Positions 42,069 through 51,489 are shown, counted from the first letter of the stretch. The stretch is DNA of 64,000 nucleotides from Nitrososphaerota archaeon (GCA_013287585.1 JABDDN010000005.1:1-64000); one strand, 5' to 3'. Notes: generated by a model from the sequence alone, not told the origin. Translations and numbers: made by a program.

Positions 42069-42836
42069 CTAATCTTCATTTAACAAATACTCTACATCAA
42101 TGTTAAAGTACGTCCGTAGCAGGCTGATGTAGTTTTTTATGGGTATGGGTATTTCATGCCCGCACGCAACTCCAAGATTTTTTGCATTAATCCATATGAC
42201 AAGAGATTGTAGTATAGTAAGAAAGCGATCGTTACCGGCATCTGGTGAGCCTACTGCTCTAGTATATCTTTCAGCAAATTCCCATGCTACTACAAAATCT
42301 ATACAATCTGTTCCAAATACAGAAAGAAGTTGTTCTTGCAAGCTGGATGCATTCTTAAACGGAACCATGTTCAAGATGTATGGAAAGTCTACCATGTCTG
42401 GTAGGATGCCTGGAAGCGGTCCCCAAATTGTTATTATTCTACAGCCTTCTTTCAGACTGGAAAATTTTGGCATCATTTTTTCAATCATGGATTGATCTGA
42501 AAACCAAAAAAGAATCACACTAGCATCACTGATGTCTGATTCTAAAATATCCTGACACTGCAGAATTCCATTTGAAATTTTCTTTTCTTCTAATAATTTT
42601 TTTGCAATAGATATTTTTTCTTTGTCATTGTCTATTCCTACTGCCTTTTTTACACCAAATTCTTCTGCAGCGATTGCTATACCATTTCCGTTTCCACATC
42701 CAAGATGATAAAACACATCATTCTTGTTTAGTTGAGAAAATCGAAATATCTCTCTAAAAGCATTGTCTGGAAGCTGTACATCCTGACCTGATATTATAGA
42801 CTGAGGAAGTGATGCTAGATAATCTTCTATTTTCAC
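42069..42836 (-). CDS. Class I SAM-dependent methyltransferase-like protein
   Basis: The 255-residue protein has the SAM-binding core: FYHLGCGNGNGIAIAAEEFG (motif I, about 42-61), AVGIDNDKEKI (motif II) and a following ILFWFSD strand. The N-terminal residues and fold resemble DOT1-like or rRNA/protein methyltransferases, though the glycine motif HLGCGNG is slightly atypical. The C-terminal 90 residues are mostly helical. The target is unknown. It precedes UPF0147 by 26 bases on the same strand. Confidence 0.7.
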   Translation of the reverse strand: MKIEDYLASLPQSIISGQDVQLPDNAFREIFRFSQLNKNDVFYHLGCGNGNGIAIAAEEFGVKKAVGIDNDKEKISIAKKLLEEKKISNGILQCQDILESDISDASVILFWFSDQSMIEKMMPKFSSLKEGCRIITIWGPLPGILPDMVDFPYILNMVPFKNASSLQEQLLSVFGTDCIDFVVAWEFAERYTRAVGSPDAGNDRFLTILQSLVIWINAKNLGVACGHEIPIPIKNYISLLRTYFNIDVEYLLNED

Positions 42837-42862
42837 AAGTAATCCAATTTATTTTACTAAAT

Positions 42863-43132
42863 TTATTCCCTTATTCTCTCAAGTGCGGAAACTGCTTGCC
42901 ATAGTGTTACCCGTACATAGGATGGCATGTTAGGATCCTGCGTTATTTCATCTAGTGTACTAATAGCATTTGAGGCTCTCACAGCAACTGCATGTTCTTG
43001 TTTTCTAAGCTCAATAATCAACTCACTTATGCTTTTTTTGATATTTTTTGGAGTAGAAGGATTTGAAACTATGTCATCAAGCGTAGTAATGGCCGCGTTT
43101 AGTGTTTCTGTGTTTTGAGCTTTGTCGACCAT
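42863..43132 (-). CDS. UPF0147 family protein
   Basis: The 89-residue all-helical protein contains two similar halves: TLDDIVSNPSTPKNIKK (about 17-33) and TLDEITQDPNMPSYVRV (about 64-80). Each ends in a short helix. This is the hallmark of the archaeal UPF0147 family, which has HEAT-like architecture. Function is unknown, though the family is widespread in archaea. It sits in a minus-strand run with the methyltransferase-like gene. Confidence 0.85.
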   Translation of the reverse strand: MVDKAQNTETLNAAITTLDDIVSNPSTPKNIKKSISELIIELRKQEHAVAVRASNAISTLDEITQDPNMPSYVRVTLWQAVSALERIRE

Positions 43133-43179
43133 TGTACATCTGAGCTAACCTAATTGTGTTGATTTTATAAAGTTTGCAC

Positions 43180-43488
43180 TTAGAGCTCTAGGAAGACATT
43201 TTCAGATTCTACTACTACTTTGTATGAATTCAAATCTTTTATTTTTGCTGGAAATGCGTGAAGCTTGCCTGCTTTACAATCAAACTTTGCGCCATGCCAA
43301 CCACATGTCAAAATGGCGCCTTCCAAAGTCCCTTCTGAAAGACTTGCACCAGCATGTGTACAAGTGTCATCCATGGCGTAAAAATTACCATCTACATTTA
43401 CTACAAGTATCTCTTTTCCGTCTGCAGTAACTTTCTGCATCTTGCCAGCTGGAATGTCAGCTGCTCTGCCCACGATTATTTTTCCCAT
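43180..43488 (-). CDS. Rieske-type [2Fe-2S] ferredoxin
   Basis: The 102-residue soluble protein has the complete Rieske boxes CTHAGASLSEG (about 43-53) and CGWHGAKFDCKAGK (about 62-75), without a membrane helix or signal. It resembles NirD-like and dioxygenase ferredoxins rather than the bc-complex Rieske at 15515. A cytoplasmic electron-transfer role is inferred; the partner enzyme is not obvious. The next gene on the strand is FAH-like, 48 bases away, a possible link to aromatic or oxo-acid metabolism. Confidence 0.9.
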   Translation of the reverse strand: MGKIIVGRAADIPAGKMQKVTADGKEILVVNVDGNFYAMDDTCTHAGASLSEGTLEGAILTCGWHGAKFDCKAGKLHAFPAKIKDLNSYKVVVESENVFLEL

Positions 43489-43536
43489 ACTGGTTTTGAA
43501 TTTCTAACGCAATTAATGTTTATTGTATTTTGGATT

Positions 43537-44397
43537 CTAAACAAATTTTACAGTGTTTTCAAGCTTGCCAAGGCCTTCTATTTCCATCTCTATTTTATCC
43601 CCGTCTTTCAAAAAGACTGCATCTGGTTTGTTTAACATCACTCCAGCTGGAGTTCCAGTTGATATGATGTCGCCTTTCTCTAAAGTCATAACTTTGCTTA
43701 GCATAGAAACAATGGTGTAAACTCCCAAGAACATGTTTGAAGTAGAGGAATTTTGTCTTACAATGCCATTTACCTTCGTTAACATTTTCAGATTTTGTGG
43801 ATTAGGTACTTCATCTGCAGTGGTAATCCACGGTCCACATGGAGCAAAGGTATCGAATCCTTTTGCACGAGTAAATTGTTTGTCTTTTGCCTGAATATCT
43901 CTAGCAGAAGCATCGTTTAAAATCATATATCCAAAAATTGCACTTTTGGCTTGTTCTTCAGTGATGTTCTTGCAATCTTTTCCTATGATTAATGCCAGTT
44001 CTATTTCATAGTCCAGCTTTGAGACAAATGATGGGCAGATTATCTCAGAAGTAGCTCCATTTAGTGTAGTTCTTGGTTTTATTATTATTGCAGGCTCATC
44101 TGGAGGTATGAGATTTTGTTCTTTGGCATGATCTTTGTAATTAAATGCAAGACAAATGATCTTGGAAGGATTTGGTATTGGTGCAAGAAACTTTACATCT
44201 AAAATGTTTTGCGTAAAATTTAATTTTGGAATTTTAGGTTTTACCTCGTCATACCACCCATCAAAAAGAAAGTCCTTAATGTTCTGTGGTATGGGAATTC
44301 CTGTTTGAGATGTAATCCCATCTTTAGTAATTACATTATTACCATTTACAAAACCATATGTTTCCATATTGTTTGTTAACAATCTTGCGATTTTCAT
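43537..44397 (-). CDS. Fumarylacetoacetate hydrolase (FAH) family protein
   Basis: From ATG 44397 the product is about 286 residues. Seen: KIICLAFNYKDHAKE (about 67-81), the acidic metal-site residue in LDYEIELALIIGKDCKN near 122, the conserved KGFDTFAPCGPW near 178 and a C-terminal GDIISTGTPAGV near 246. FAH family members cleave C-C bonds or act as oxaloacetate decarboxylases or tautomerases. No specific substrate can be fixed. It follows gltX with a six-base gap, probably in the same operon. Confidence 0.85.
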   Translation of the reverse strand: MKIARLLTNNMETYGFVNGNNVITKDGITSQTGIPIPQNIKDFLFDGWYDEVKPKIPKLNFTQNILDVKFLAPIPNPSKIICLAFNYKDHAKEQNLIPPDEPAIIIKPRTTLNGATSEIICPSFVSKLDYEIELALIIGKDCKNITEEQAKSAIFGYMILNDASARDIQAKDKQFTRAKGFDTFAPCGPWITTADEVPNPQNLKMLTKVNGIVRQNSSTSNMFLGVYTIVSMLSKVMTLEKGDIISTGTPAGVMLNKPDAVFLKDGDKIEMEIEGLGKLENTVKFV

Positions 44398-44402
44398 TTT
44401 TT

Positions 44403-46112
44403 TCACTTGTGAGTATAGATTGCTTGCATCGCAGAATCTTTCCTGCAATAACCAAATCTGACAAATTGAATTTCTGCGCCCTCATTTAATTCTAAGTAGT
44501 GATTTTCTGTATAAGCTTGTAGAGTTTCGAGACTATCCTCGTTGAATTTTTCATTTACAAAGAGAGTTTTTGGTATCAAAATGTTTAGTTTTATTGCAGT
44601 TTTTTGTGGAATCCATTGAATCTTTGGCAATTCTGCCTTGAAATCATTATCTGAATACTCTGCTTCTATCTCTGATCCGGTCTTTGTTATTTTTACATTG
44701 TAAAGTTCGATCAACCTAATTTGATTTCCGACTTTGAGAGTTTTTGCATCAGATCCAGAGATGTAAAAATTACCGTCAATTTCCACATGCCTCTTACCCA
44801 TCTCGCTTCTTTGTGGGTGATTGGGAAGTTCGGCTTGTGTAAGCATGTTGTTCTTTATTGTTATTTTTACAGGCTCTGTTACCATGAACAGTCTGATGCT
44901 TGTTACATCGATTATTTTTCGGTTAAATGATTCCAGTGTGTCAAATGGTGCAAGTGTATCTGATTTTGTAAAGCTTAGTGAAAGAACAAATTTTCTGATT
45001 GCCTCTGGAACTATTCCCCTTCTGCGCATTGCCTCAAGTGTGGGCAACCTTGGATCGTCATATCCTGATACTTTGCCATCTTGAACCAACGGCTTTAGAA
45101 TTCTTTTTGAGACAGGCATGCCTTCAAACTCTAATCTTGAAAATTCTAACATCTTCGGCTTTCTCATTCCAAGCTTGTCCAAAATAGCTTGGTAAAGCTC
45201 ATTTCGAAGCTCATACTCTTTTGTCCTAAATGCATGAGTTACTCCGTCTAGGCTGTCTTCTATGGCAACTGCAAAATCATAGTTTGGCCAGACTCTGTAT
45301 TTGTCAATAAGCAATGGGTGAATTTGATCTATTATTCTAAACATTGCTGGATCACGCATTACTGTATTTTCAGACTGCATGTCGCCGCGAAATCTTACAA
45401 TTGCTTCTCCAGGTTTGTATTTCTTAAACATGTCATGCCATCTTTTGATATTTTGATCATGATCTCCTGCACGGCATTTGCAAGCTTTCATCTCTCTTCG
45501 ATTCTTGCTTATTGTTTCTTTGTCACAGGTACAAACATATGCATTACCTGCTTCAATCATCTCCAATCCTTTTTTGTATATTAATTCCATATCATCTGAC
45601 GTGTTTTTGATTTGATCATATCTTACTCCCAGCCAATCAAGTCCGACTTTAATTGCCGCATAATATTCTAGCCTTTCATTTTCAGGATTTGTATCATCAA
45701 ATCGTAGTATTAGTTTTCCACCATACATCTTTGCATATTCTTCATCAATGATTGCAGCTTTTGCATGACCTATATGCGGATAACCGTTTGGTTCTGGAGG
45801 AAATCTTGTTACCACTTTTCCCTGTTCTGCACCTTCAAGTGGCGGCAATCCCACTCTTTCGTGTTTTGGTTTTACTATTAGTAATTCTGGAAAACTACTT
45901 TCAAGCTCAGCTTTTTGCTCAGCTAATGAAATTTTGTTAATATCTGAAATAATTTCTGTAATTAATGGCATTATCTCCTTTGCCTTGGTCCTAAGATCTG
46001 GCCTTGAACCAAGTATTTTTGATATTACTGCATCGTTACGGGTTTTTCCCTCATGTTCTGAAGCATTTTGTAAAGCTATTCCCCTGATAGCTTTTCTGAC
46101 ATCAGCTTCCAA
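44403..46112 (-). CDS. gltX: Glutamyl-tRNA synthetase, archaeal type
   Basis: The 569-residue enzyme charges tRNA-Glu and, in archaea, also tRNA-Gln before amidation. Seen: the class I HIGH-type motif in PEPNGYPHIGHAKA (about 106-119), a FDDTNPENER segment, the PVSKRIL (KMSKS-like) loop and a C-terminal beta-barrel anticodon domain as in eukaryotic-type enzymes. An N-terminal extension of about 100 residues is normal for archaea. It starts directly after the idsA stop, so the two are probably coupled. Confidence 0.94.
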   Translation of the reverse strand: MEADVRKAIRGIALQNASEHEGKTRNDAVISKILGSRPDLRTKAKEIMPLITEIISDINKISLAEQKAELESSFPELLIVKPKHERVGLPPLEGAEQGKVVTRFPPEPNGYPHIGHAKAAIIDEEYAKMYGGKLILRFDDTNPENERLEYYAAIKVGLDWLGVRYDQIKNTSDDMELIYKKGLEMIEAGNAYVCTCDKETISKNRREMKACKCRAGDHDQNIKRWHDMFKKYKPGEAIVRFRGDMQSENTVMRDPAMFRIIDQIHPLLIDKYRVWPNYDFAVAIEDSLDGVTHAFRTKEYELRNELYQAILDKLGMRKPKMLEFSRLEFEGMPVSKRILKPLVQDGKVSGYDDPRLPTLEAMRRRGIVPEAIRKFVLSLSFTKSDTLAPFDTLESFNRKIIDVTSIRLFMVTEPVKITIKNNMLTQAELPNHPQRSEMGKRHVEIDGNFYISGSDAKTLKVGNQIRLIELYNVKITKTGSEIEAEYSDNDFKAELPKIQWIPQKTAIKLNILIPKTLFVNEKFNEDSLETLQAYTENHYLELNEGAEIQFVRFGYCRKDSAMQAIYTHK

Positions 46113-47093
46113 TTATTGACTCCTCTCTACTACAAAATCTAAAAGAGACAATAGCTCATTTTTTGCTGAACCCTTGTAGCTTGATAATGATTTTTTTGCT
46201 GCGTTAGAATACTGTAAAGCCTTTTTTCTAACTGAATTTTCTATTCCCATAGATGATATTATTTTTACTGCATTTTCTAATTCTTTTTTTGATATGGTGG
46301 AATTTCCAAATGCATTTAGAATTGTTTTCTTTTTCTGACCACTCGCTTTGTTTATTGCAAGAAGTATAGGAAGTGATTTTTTACCTTCGCGTAAATCATT
46401 TCCAACAGGTTTTTTTGTAACTTTCGGATCTCCAATTATGCCAATTAAATCGTCAACTATTTGAAATGCAACTCCTAGATTTATTCCAAAAGAAGAAAGA
46501 TTTGCAACGTCTTTGCTTTTTGTATTTGCGCTAATTGCTCCCATTGCACATGCAGTGGCAAATAGAGCTGATGTCTTTTTTTCTATCATTTCGATGTATT
46601 GTTTTTCTGTAGGGGTTTTTTTTGACTGGGCCATCATTATGTCAAGTGCTTGACCTTCACACACCTCACTACATGCCTTGGCAAGATTGGAAACTAATCT
46701 AAGACGTACATCTTTTGGCATCTTGGAATCATGTGAAATTGTTTCAAATGCTTTTGAAAACAAGACATCTCCAGCCAAGATACCTACCGGTATTCCAAAT
46801 TTAGTATGTGTTGTAGGTACACCATGTCGCATTTCGTCATTATCCATGATGTCATCATGAATTAATGTGAAATTGTGAACCATTTCTATTGCTGCAGCTG
46901 CAGGCAATGCTTGTTTTATATCACCACCTAGAATTTCACAGCTCTTTATGACCATAAATGGCCTTAATCTCTTACCGCCATGCTCTATGAGATATGAAGC
47001 TGCCTCGTAGATCTCTTCTGGATTGCCATGAAGACATGAGAGAAGAAACGAATTTACTTTTTTTGCATTTTTTGATATGGAATTAAATGACAT
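46113..47093 (-). CDS. idsA: Polyprenyl (geranylgeranyl) diphosphate synthase
   Basis: From ATG 47093 the protein is about 326 residues. Its start overlaps the idi stop (TAATG). Seen: the first aspartate-rich motif in LIHDDIMDNDE and the second in VDDLIGIIGD, followed by the KKPVGNDLREGKKSLP motif. Bulky residues before the first motif set product length near C20, for archaeal membrane lipids. The catalytic pattern is that of an active trans-prenyl synthase. It forms the end of the isoprenoid block with idi and ipk. Confidence 0.92.
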   Translation of the reverse strand: MSFNSISKNAKKVNSFLLSCLHGNPEEIYEAASYLIEHGGKRLRPFMVIKSCEILGGDIKQALPAAAAIEMVHNFTLIHDDIMDNDEMRHGVPTTHTKFGIPVGILAGDVLFSKAFETISHDSKMPKDVRLRLVSNLAKACSEVCEGQALDIMMAQSKKTPTEKQYIEMIEKKTSALFATACAMGAISANTKSKDVANLSSFGINLGVAFQIVDDLIGIIGDPKVTKKPVGNDLREGKKSLPILLAINKASGQKKKTILNAFGNSTISKKELENAVKIISSMGIENSVRKKALQYSNAAKKSLSSYKGSAKNELLSLLDFVVERSQ

Positions 47094-47728
47094 TATTTTT
47101 TGAGCTCCCATTTGTTGTCAGGAAAATGATGCTTGAGTGGTTTTTCAAGAATTTGTTTGACATCCTCTCTAATCCACTTGTTCAAAATTGAACTGTGTTG
47201 TGATAGTATGTCTTTTTTGGATTCTGACAAAAAATACAACGCAACAATCATCCACGGACAGTAGATCTGAGGTGATTTTTTAATGTCATTTAGAAGATCA
47301 TCTAATGTATTCCATTTTATGTCCTTGATTTCTTCTTTTACTAATTTTATTTTTGTAGGATCATCAACTATGCCAATCAAAGTTCCACATACTTCGTTTT
47401 CAGAACCAATGTCCTTGTATGGAACATGGTATTCAAATTTGAACAGGTAATCAAGCTTGCAAGATATTCCTAATTCTTCTGGTAGTCTTCTTTCTGCAGA
47501 CGAAACATATGTCTCTGATTGTCTTGGGTGACTTGCTACAGTTCCGTCCCAGTCACCTGGCCATAACATCTTGTCCCTGCTGCGCTGTGTTAGAAGCAAC
47601 TTTCCATCTCTATTAAACAAAAGAATTGTAAAAGCTCTATGCAACTTACCATTTGGCAAATGACACTTTATCTTTTCCTCAGTTCCTATTGGGTTATCAT
47701 TACTATCTACCAGAATCAAATATTCCAT
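47093..47728 (-). CDS. idi: Type I isopentenyl-diphosphate isomerase-like Nudix protein
   Basis: From ATG 47728 the protein is about 211 residues with the IDI-type Nudix core: LHRAFTILLFNRDGKLLLTQR, then WPGDWDGTVASHPRQSET and the Nudix-helix-like AERRLPEELGI. The ENEVCGTL segment keeps the Glu of the family. But the catalytic Cys position (Cys-x-His-Pro in Escherichia coli and plants) is Ala here (ASHP). It lies between ipk and idsA, so its role in isopentenyl/dimethylallyl interconversion is likely by context; activity without the Cys is uncertain. An upstream ATG at 47764 would overlap ipk. Confidence 0.82.
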   Translation of the reverse strand: MEYLILVDSNDNPIGTEEKIKCHLPNGKLHRAFTILLFNRDGKLLLTQRSRDKMLWPGDWDGTVASHPRQSETYVSSAERRLPEELGISCKLDYLFKFEYHVPYKDIGSENEVCGTLIGIVDDPTKIKLVKEEIKDIKWNTLDDLLNDIKKSPQIYCPWMIVALYFLSESKKDILSQHSSILNKWIREDVKQILEKPLKHHFPDNKWELKK

Positions 47729-47738
47729 GTCTGTCCTT

Positions 47739-48479
47739 TTATCCTCTGAATACAGTCCCTTCAAATTTTTTACCTTTTATAGCGTTTACAATTCTCTCAG
47801 GTTTGTTACCATTTACCAAAAACACGTTAACTCCAACCTTTGAAATCATAGTAGCCTCTTTTATTTTACGAGTCATGCCACCCGTAACGTCCATTCCTAC
47901 CTTTGAAATGGTAGTCTTCTGACTCTTTATCTCATAAAGGAGTTTTTTTGTTTTCATGTCTGAATATACTCCATCTACATTTAACACAAAAATTACTAAC
48001 CTTGGTTTTAGAACTTTTGCCAAGATTTCCATAATTTTATCTCCAGATAAAATGTAGAACTTGTTTTGACCGTGCCATAATACATCGCCATATGATACCG
48101 GAACAAGTCCGTCTTTGGCAATTCTTAAAATCTCTTTTACTTTTTTAGTGTCAGCTTTATCACCAAACATAAAATCAGTTGGAGGTAAGCAGTAAGGATT
48201 TAGTTTATTTTTTAAAAATGAGTCCAAGATTATCTTGTTCAATTCTATCATGGAATTTTTTACTATTGCTACACCTTTCTTACTATATTTTGCAGGTTTT
48301 GTGTGCATGTTATATCTTACGGACCAATAGTGGCCAAATGATCCTCCACCATGTACTATGATTATAGGCTCTCTTATTTTTTTTAATTGAATGGCAATCT
48401 TGTTTATTGCCGAAATGTTTGGAGTCAGAGGCTTTTGTTTATTGGTTATGATGGAACCCCCAAGCTTTATCAAAATCAT
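47739..48479 (-). CDS. ipk: Isopentenyl phosphate kinase
   Basis: The 246-residue amino-acid-kinase-fold protein starts with the phosphate-binding KLGGSIITNK, has VHGGGSFGHYW (about 43-53; the His of GHY is the catalytic residue in this family) and a late DVTGGMTRKI segment. It phosphorylates isopentenyl phosphate to the diphosphate in the archaeal version of the mevalonate pathway, where the classical last two kinases are missing. mvk lies nearby and idi and idsA are just downstream, so most of the pathway from mevalonate onward is encoded locally. Confidence 0.92.
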   Translation of the reverse strand: MILIKLGGSIITNKQKPLTPNISAINKIAIQLKKIREPIIIVHGGGSFGHYWSVRYNMHTKPAKYSKKGVAIVKNSMIELNKIILDSFLKNKLNPYCLPPTDFMFGDKADTKKVKEILRIAKDGLVPVSYGDVLWHGQNKFYILSGDKIMEILAKVLKPRLVIFVLNVDGVYSDMKTKKLLYEIKSQKTTISKVGMDVTGGMTRKIKEATMISKVGVNVFLVNGNKPERIVNAIKGKKFEGTVFRG

Positions 48480-48583
48480 ATTTTTTCAGCAATTCTCTCG
48501 GTTTAAAAAGTATCTATCTGCAAGAAAACCAAAATTTCATTCCTAGGCACAAGCATGAGCAACATAAACCCAAAAAAGATGTT

Positions 48584-49012
48584 TCAAGTTTCTATTGCCT
48601 TTGTAAAATCATCAAAATACTCATTAATGATTTTTTGAATCTTATTTGCTGAAAAAATACTGGTAAATCTAAGAATGCCTCTTAACCTCAAGTCAATATC
48701 GATTGTGATTCTGGTACCTTCTGGCACGCTTTCATATTTTTTTGTAAAATGGCTGCCCCTTGCATCTCCGGACAGAACAAAAGTTTCATGAATTTCAGGC
48801 TGTTTTATCACATTTTTAGTCATGACAGCAAATTCTTTGCCTGCTATTTTTCCATGAATTTCAACTACAGAAGTAAACTCGCGAACTGAGCGTATCCTGA
48901 TTAGTTTGAAATATTGCGGTAGCTTTGATGTAAAACTCTCAAAATCAGTTCCTGCTTTGAATGCCTTTTCTCTTTCTACATTGACAGTCTTTACAAGTTG
49001 TATTTTTTGCAA
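48584..49012 (-). CDS. SRPBCC/START-like lipid-binding-fold protein
   Basis: The 142-residue protein has the helix-grip pattern: KTVNVEREKAFKAGTDFESF at the start, middle strands (SVVEIHGKIAGKEFAVM; GSHFTKKYESVPEGTRITI) and a long C-terminal helix (IQKIINEYFDDFTKAI). The family binds hydrophobic ligands such as quinones or isoprenoids. Its place inside the mevalonate cluster, eight bases after mvk on the same strand, hints at a lipid- or quinone-related function; ligand unknown. Confidence 0.68.
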   Translation of the reverse strand: MQKIQLVKTVNVEREKAFKAGTDFESFTSKLPQYFKLIRIRSVREFTSVVEIHGKIAGKEFAVMTKNVIKQPEIHETFVLSGDARGSHFTKKYESVPEGTRITIDIDLRLRGILRFTSIFSANKIQKIINEYFDDFTKAIET

Positions 49013-49020
49013 TTTTATTC

Positions 49021-49971
49021 CTAAGTGTATACAAGTCCATTAAAATCAATTTTAGCAGAAAAACATTCACTATGGGTTTTTAGATTAGATAGGGTTTTTT
49101 CAAGATTAGACTTATCCACAAGTGCAATTATGCACCCTCCACCGCCAGCACCAGTTATTTTTGCACCAAATGAAGTTTTTTTAGCCTCTCTCACCAAAAG
49201 TGCAAGCTTTTCAGTGGAGATGTTTATTCTTTCCAATAAATCTTGATTCTTTGACATTAGCAAACCAAGTGATTTTAGATCATTTTTTTCTATAGACACA
49301 AGAGCATTTTGAATTAGGATTGATTCCTGATCACAAAATGAAGCAAATAAGTCCTCATTATTTTCCCGGAATCTTCTTACGTTTTCAACAATCTCGCTAG
49401 TAAAATGTGCTTGTTTTGAATTTGCAATCACAAGATCAAAATTAGCGTTTGAGTTGATCTTTTTAAAACCATTTTTCATATCATATTCCATTAGTCCGCC
49501 AAAAGTACAGACAGAACAGTCTGCCCCTGACGTATTTTCAAATATGGTACGTTCAGCTTCTATTGCAATTTTCAAAATTTCCTCTTTTGGTAGCTTTTCA
49601 AATAATCCCATAACTGATGCCGCAACTGCAACACAACAGGCAGATGAGGAGCCAAGACCAATGCCTGCAGGAATCTCAGAGTCTATCTTTATTTCAACTC
49701 CAACATTTTTCCCCGATTTTTCTAATGCTTTTTTTGCAATATACAAAAATGGTTTCATTACATCCATGGATCTGTCCGACGTTGATAGTGAATCTGTATT
49801 TATTTCCACATTACCAATATCGGATTTTATCTTGATCTTTTTTTCATCAATTATTTGTGATGTGGCTGTAATTCGCTTATCAATAGAACAAAGTATCGCC
49901 TTTATGCCGTATACAACAAAATGCTCGCCAAATAAAATGACCTTTCCAGGTGCTGAAGCAACAGATTTCAT
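49021..49971 (-). CDS. mvk: Mevalonate kinase
   Basis: The 316-residue GHMP-family kinase has SAPGKVILFGEHFVVYG at the start, the ATP-binding PAGIGLGSSSACCVA near 90-104 and the C-terminal GAGGGGCIIALVD. It makes 5-phosphomevalonate for isoprenoid lipids. ATGA coupling with the MEMO-like gene (overlap 49968-49971) and short spacing to the SRPBCC gene indicate one operon. The length is typical of archaeal Mvk. Confidence 0.93.
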   Translation of the reverse strand: MKSVASAPGKVILFGEHFVVYGIKAILCSIDKRITATSQIIDEKKIKIKSDIGNVEINTDSLSTSDRSMDVMKPFLYIAKKALEKSGKNVGVEIKIDSEIPAGIGLGSSSACCVAVAASVMGLFEKLPKEEILKIAIEAERTIFENTSGADCSVCTFGGLMEYDMKNGFKKINSNANFDLVIANSKQAHFTSEIVENVRRFRENNEDLFASFCDQESILIQNALVSIEKNDLKSLGLLMSKNQDLLERINISTEKLALLVREAKKTSFGAKITGAGGGGCIIALVDKSNLEKTLSNLKTHSECFSAKIDFNGLVYT

Positions 49972-50804
49972 GAAAACACAATCGATGCATATCCTACCAC
50001 GGAACTCTTGTCACCTGTTACATCGCCGCTTGTAGCATACTTTAGTAACCTTCCTTCTTTTGCTCCAAGCTCCTTGCAGGCCATCATGGTAGACGCGATC
50101 GCTCCATATCCGCATGCGCTAACTTGTTTTTCTTGTAAAACTCTGTAAAATTCATCTAAATCTAAATTTAAGATTGGTTCTATTAGGGCAGAATCCTGCT
50201 TGTGCGCAAAATTGTTTTCTTCATAATGTGTAAAATCAGAGGAACCAACAACCATTATTTTTCGCATCTTTGCAATCTTTGCTATTGCAGAGCCTATCTT
50301 TTTAGCAGTTTGGTAGTCTTGATTTATCAAAATTATGGGAAGTATCTTGAATTTATGAGAATAAATTTCTTGAAGCATTGGTATCTGGACTTCTAAACTA
50401 TGATCCCTCGTATGGGAAAAAAAATCCAACTCGATGTCTTTGAAAATTTTGTTTATCTCCATGGCACATTCAGTGTCAACTTCTACTTCGCCAAGAGGAG
50501 TTTTCCACATGCCTTCTTTCATCACTGCAACATTACAGCCTATTCCATAATGGTTTGGGCCGGTAATTATGACAAGTTCAGGTTTTTGTGATGATATAGA
50601 GTAAAAAGAATTTGTTGCTACTGGACCCGAATACATGTAACCTGCATGTGGAGATATGATGCCAAGAATTTTTTCATTGTTTGATGTTGGGGGAATTTTT
50701 CCCGGTCCAAAAGGATGCAAAAAACAATCATGTATGGCAGTTTTTAACTCATTTTTTTCTTTTGGATAGAACATGCCAGCAACAGCCGGTGTTCTTACCT
50801 GCAT
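49968..50804 (-). CDS. MEMO1 family protein
   Basis: From ATG 50804 the product is about 278 residues, starting QVRTPAVAGMFYP. Further landmarks are ISPHAGYMYSGPVA (about 52-65), TGPNHYGIG and the His/Asp pattern SSDFTHYEENN. These match the archaeal MEMO/AmmeMemoRadiSam family, related to class II extradiol dioxygenases. Enzymatic activity is not established. The frame continues upstream to 50906, but that region overlaps rps2. It sits between rps2 and mvk, a position kept in many archaea. Confidence 0.87.
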   Translation of the reverse strand: MQVRTPAVAGMFYPKEKNELKTAIHDCFLHPFGPGKIPPTSNNEKILGIISPHAGYMYSGPVATNSFYSISSQKPELVIITGPNHYGIGCNVAVMKEGMWKTPLGEVEVDTECAMEINKIFKDIELDFFSHTRDHSLEVQIPMLQEIYSHKFKILPIILINQDYQTAKKIGSAIAKIAKMRKIMVVGSSDFTHYEENNFAHKQDSALIEPILNLDLDEFYRVLQEKQVSACGYGAIASTMMACKELGAKEGRLLKYATSGDVTGDKSSVVGYASIVFS

Positions 50805-50808
50805 TACT

Positions 50809-51480
50809 TTATTGCCTCGGAGCTCTACCGAATCTTGGTGTAGGTTTTTCTGATTCTTCTTCCAACTCTTCTTCTGTAATCTTGGTCTCAAAGTCATCAA
50901 TTTCATATTTCATTGATTCATTTGCTTTAAGCTGGCCTTTTTGCAAAAGTATCTCTCTTGCCAAAAGCCAGTATATTGCAGCTAACGATTTTCTTCCTCT
51001 GTTGTTGGCTGGAATAATAAGATCAATCTTGGATGTTATGTTGTCTGTGTTTGAAATACCGATTACTGGAATTCCTGCATTTGTCGCTTCAAGTATAGCT
51101 TGTTCATCAGTTTGTGGATCAGAAATTAAAATTAATTGTGGTTCTATGTAATATGGCAATAGTGGATTTGTCAGAGTTCCTGGCATGAATCTTCCAAGCA
51201 TTGGGGTAGCGCCAGTTACCTCACAGAATTTTTCTATTGGTGTTGTTGCATATTCTCTTCCAGAGCATACTATCACTCTTGAAATCTCTGCCCTGTTTAT
51301 GAATTTGGCCGCAGTTTGAATTCTTGCTAGGGTTTTCTTACTGTCAATAATGTAAAGTCCTTCATTAGTAGCCTTTGTAATAAATGGAACCATGAATTTT
51401 GTTTTAACTTGAGTTCCTACCCTGATACCAGTAGATAGAACGTATTTTTCCATATGCTCAAATTCTTCTTGCTTACTCAT
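50809..51480 (-). CDS. rps2: 30S ribosomal protein uS2
   Basis: The 223-residue protein matches archaeal/eukaryotic S2 (SA/RPSA): VGTQVKTKFMVPFI near 22-35, IDSKKTLARIQTAAKFI near 45-61, GRFMPGTLTNP (96-106), DPQTDEQAILEATNAGIPVIG (about 120-140). An acidic C-terminal tail follows. Typical length. It follows enolase with a nine-base gap in the rpoN-eno-rps2 order common in archaea. Confidence 0.95.
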   Translation of the reverse strand: MSKQEEFEHMEKYVLSTGIRVGTQVKTKFMVPFITKATNEGLYIIDSKKTLARIQTAAKFINRAEISRVIVCSGREYATTPIEKFCEVTGATPMLGRFMPGTLTNPLLPYYIEPQLILISDPQTDEQAILEATNAGIPVIGISNTDNITSKIDLIIPANNRGRKSLAAIYWLLAREILLQKGQLKANESMKYEIDDFETKITEEELEEESEKPTPRFGRAPRQ

Positions 51481-51489
51481 GTTGTGTTT

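Noticed and set aside
44721-46119. Several + strand frames opposite gltX
   Set aside because: All are shadows of the glutamyl-tRNA synthetase, which has all class I motifs.
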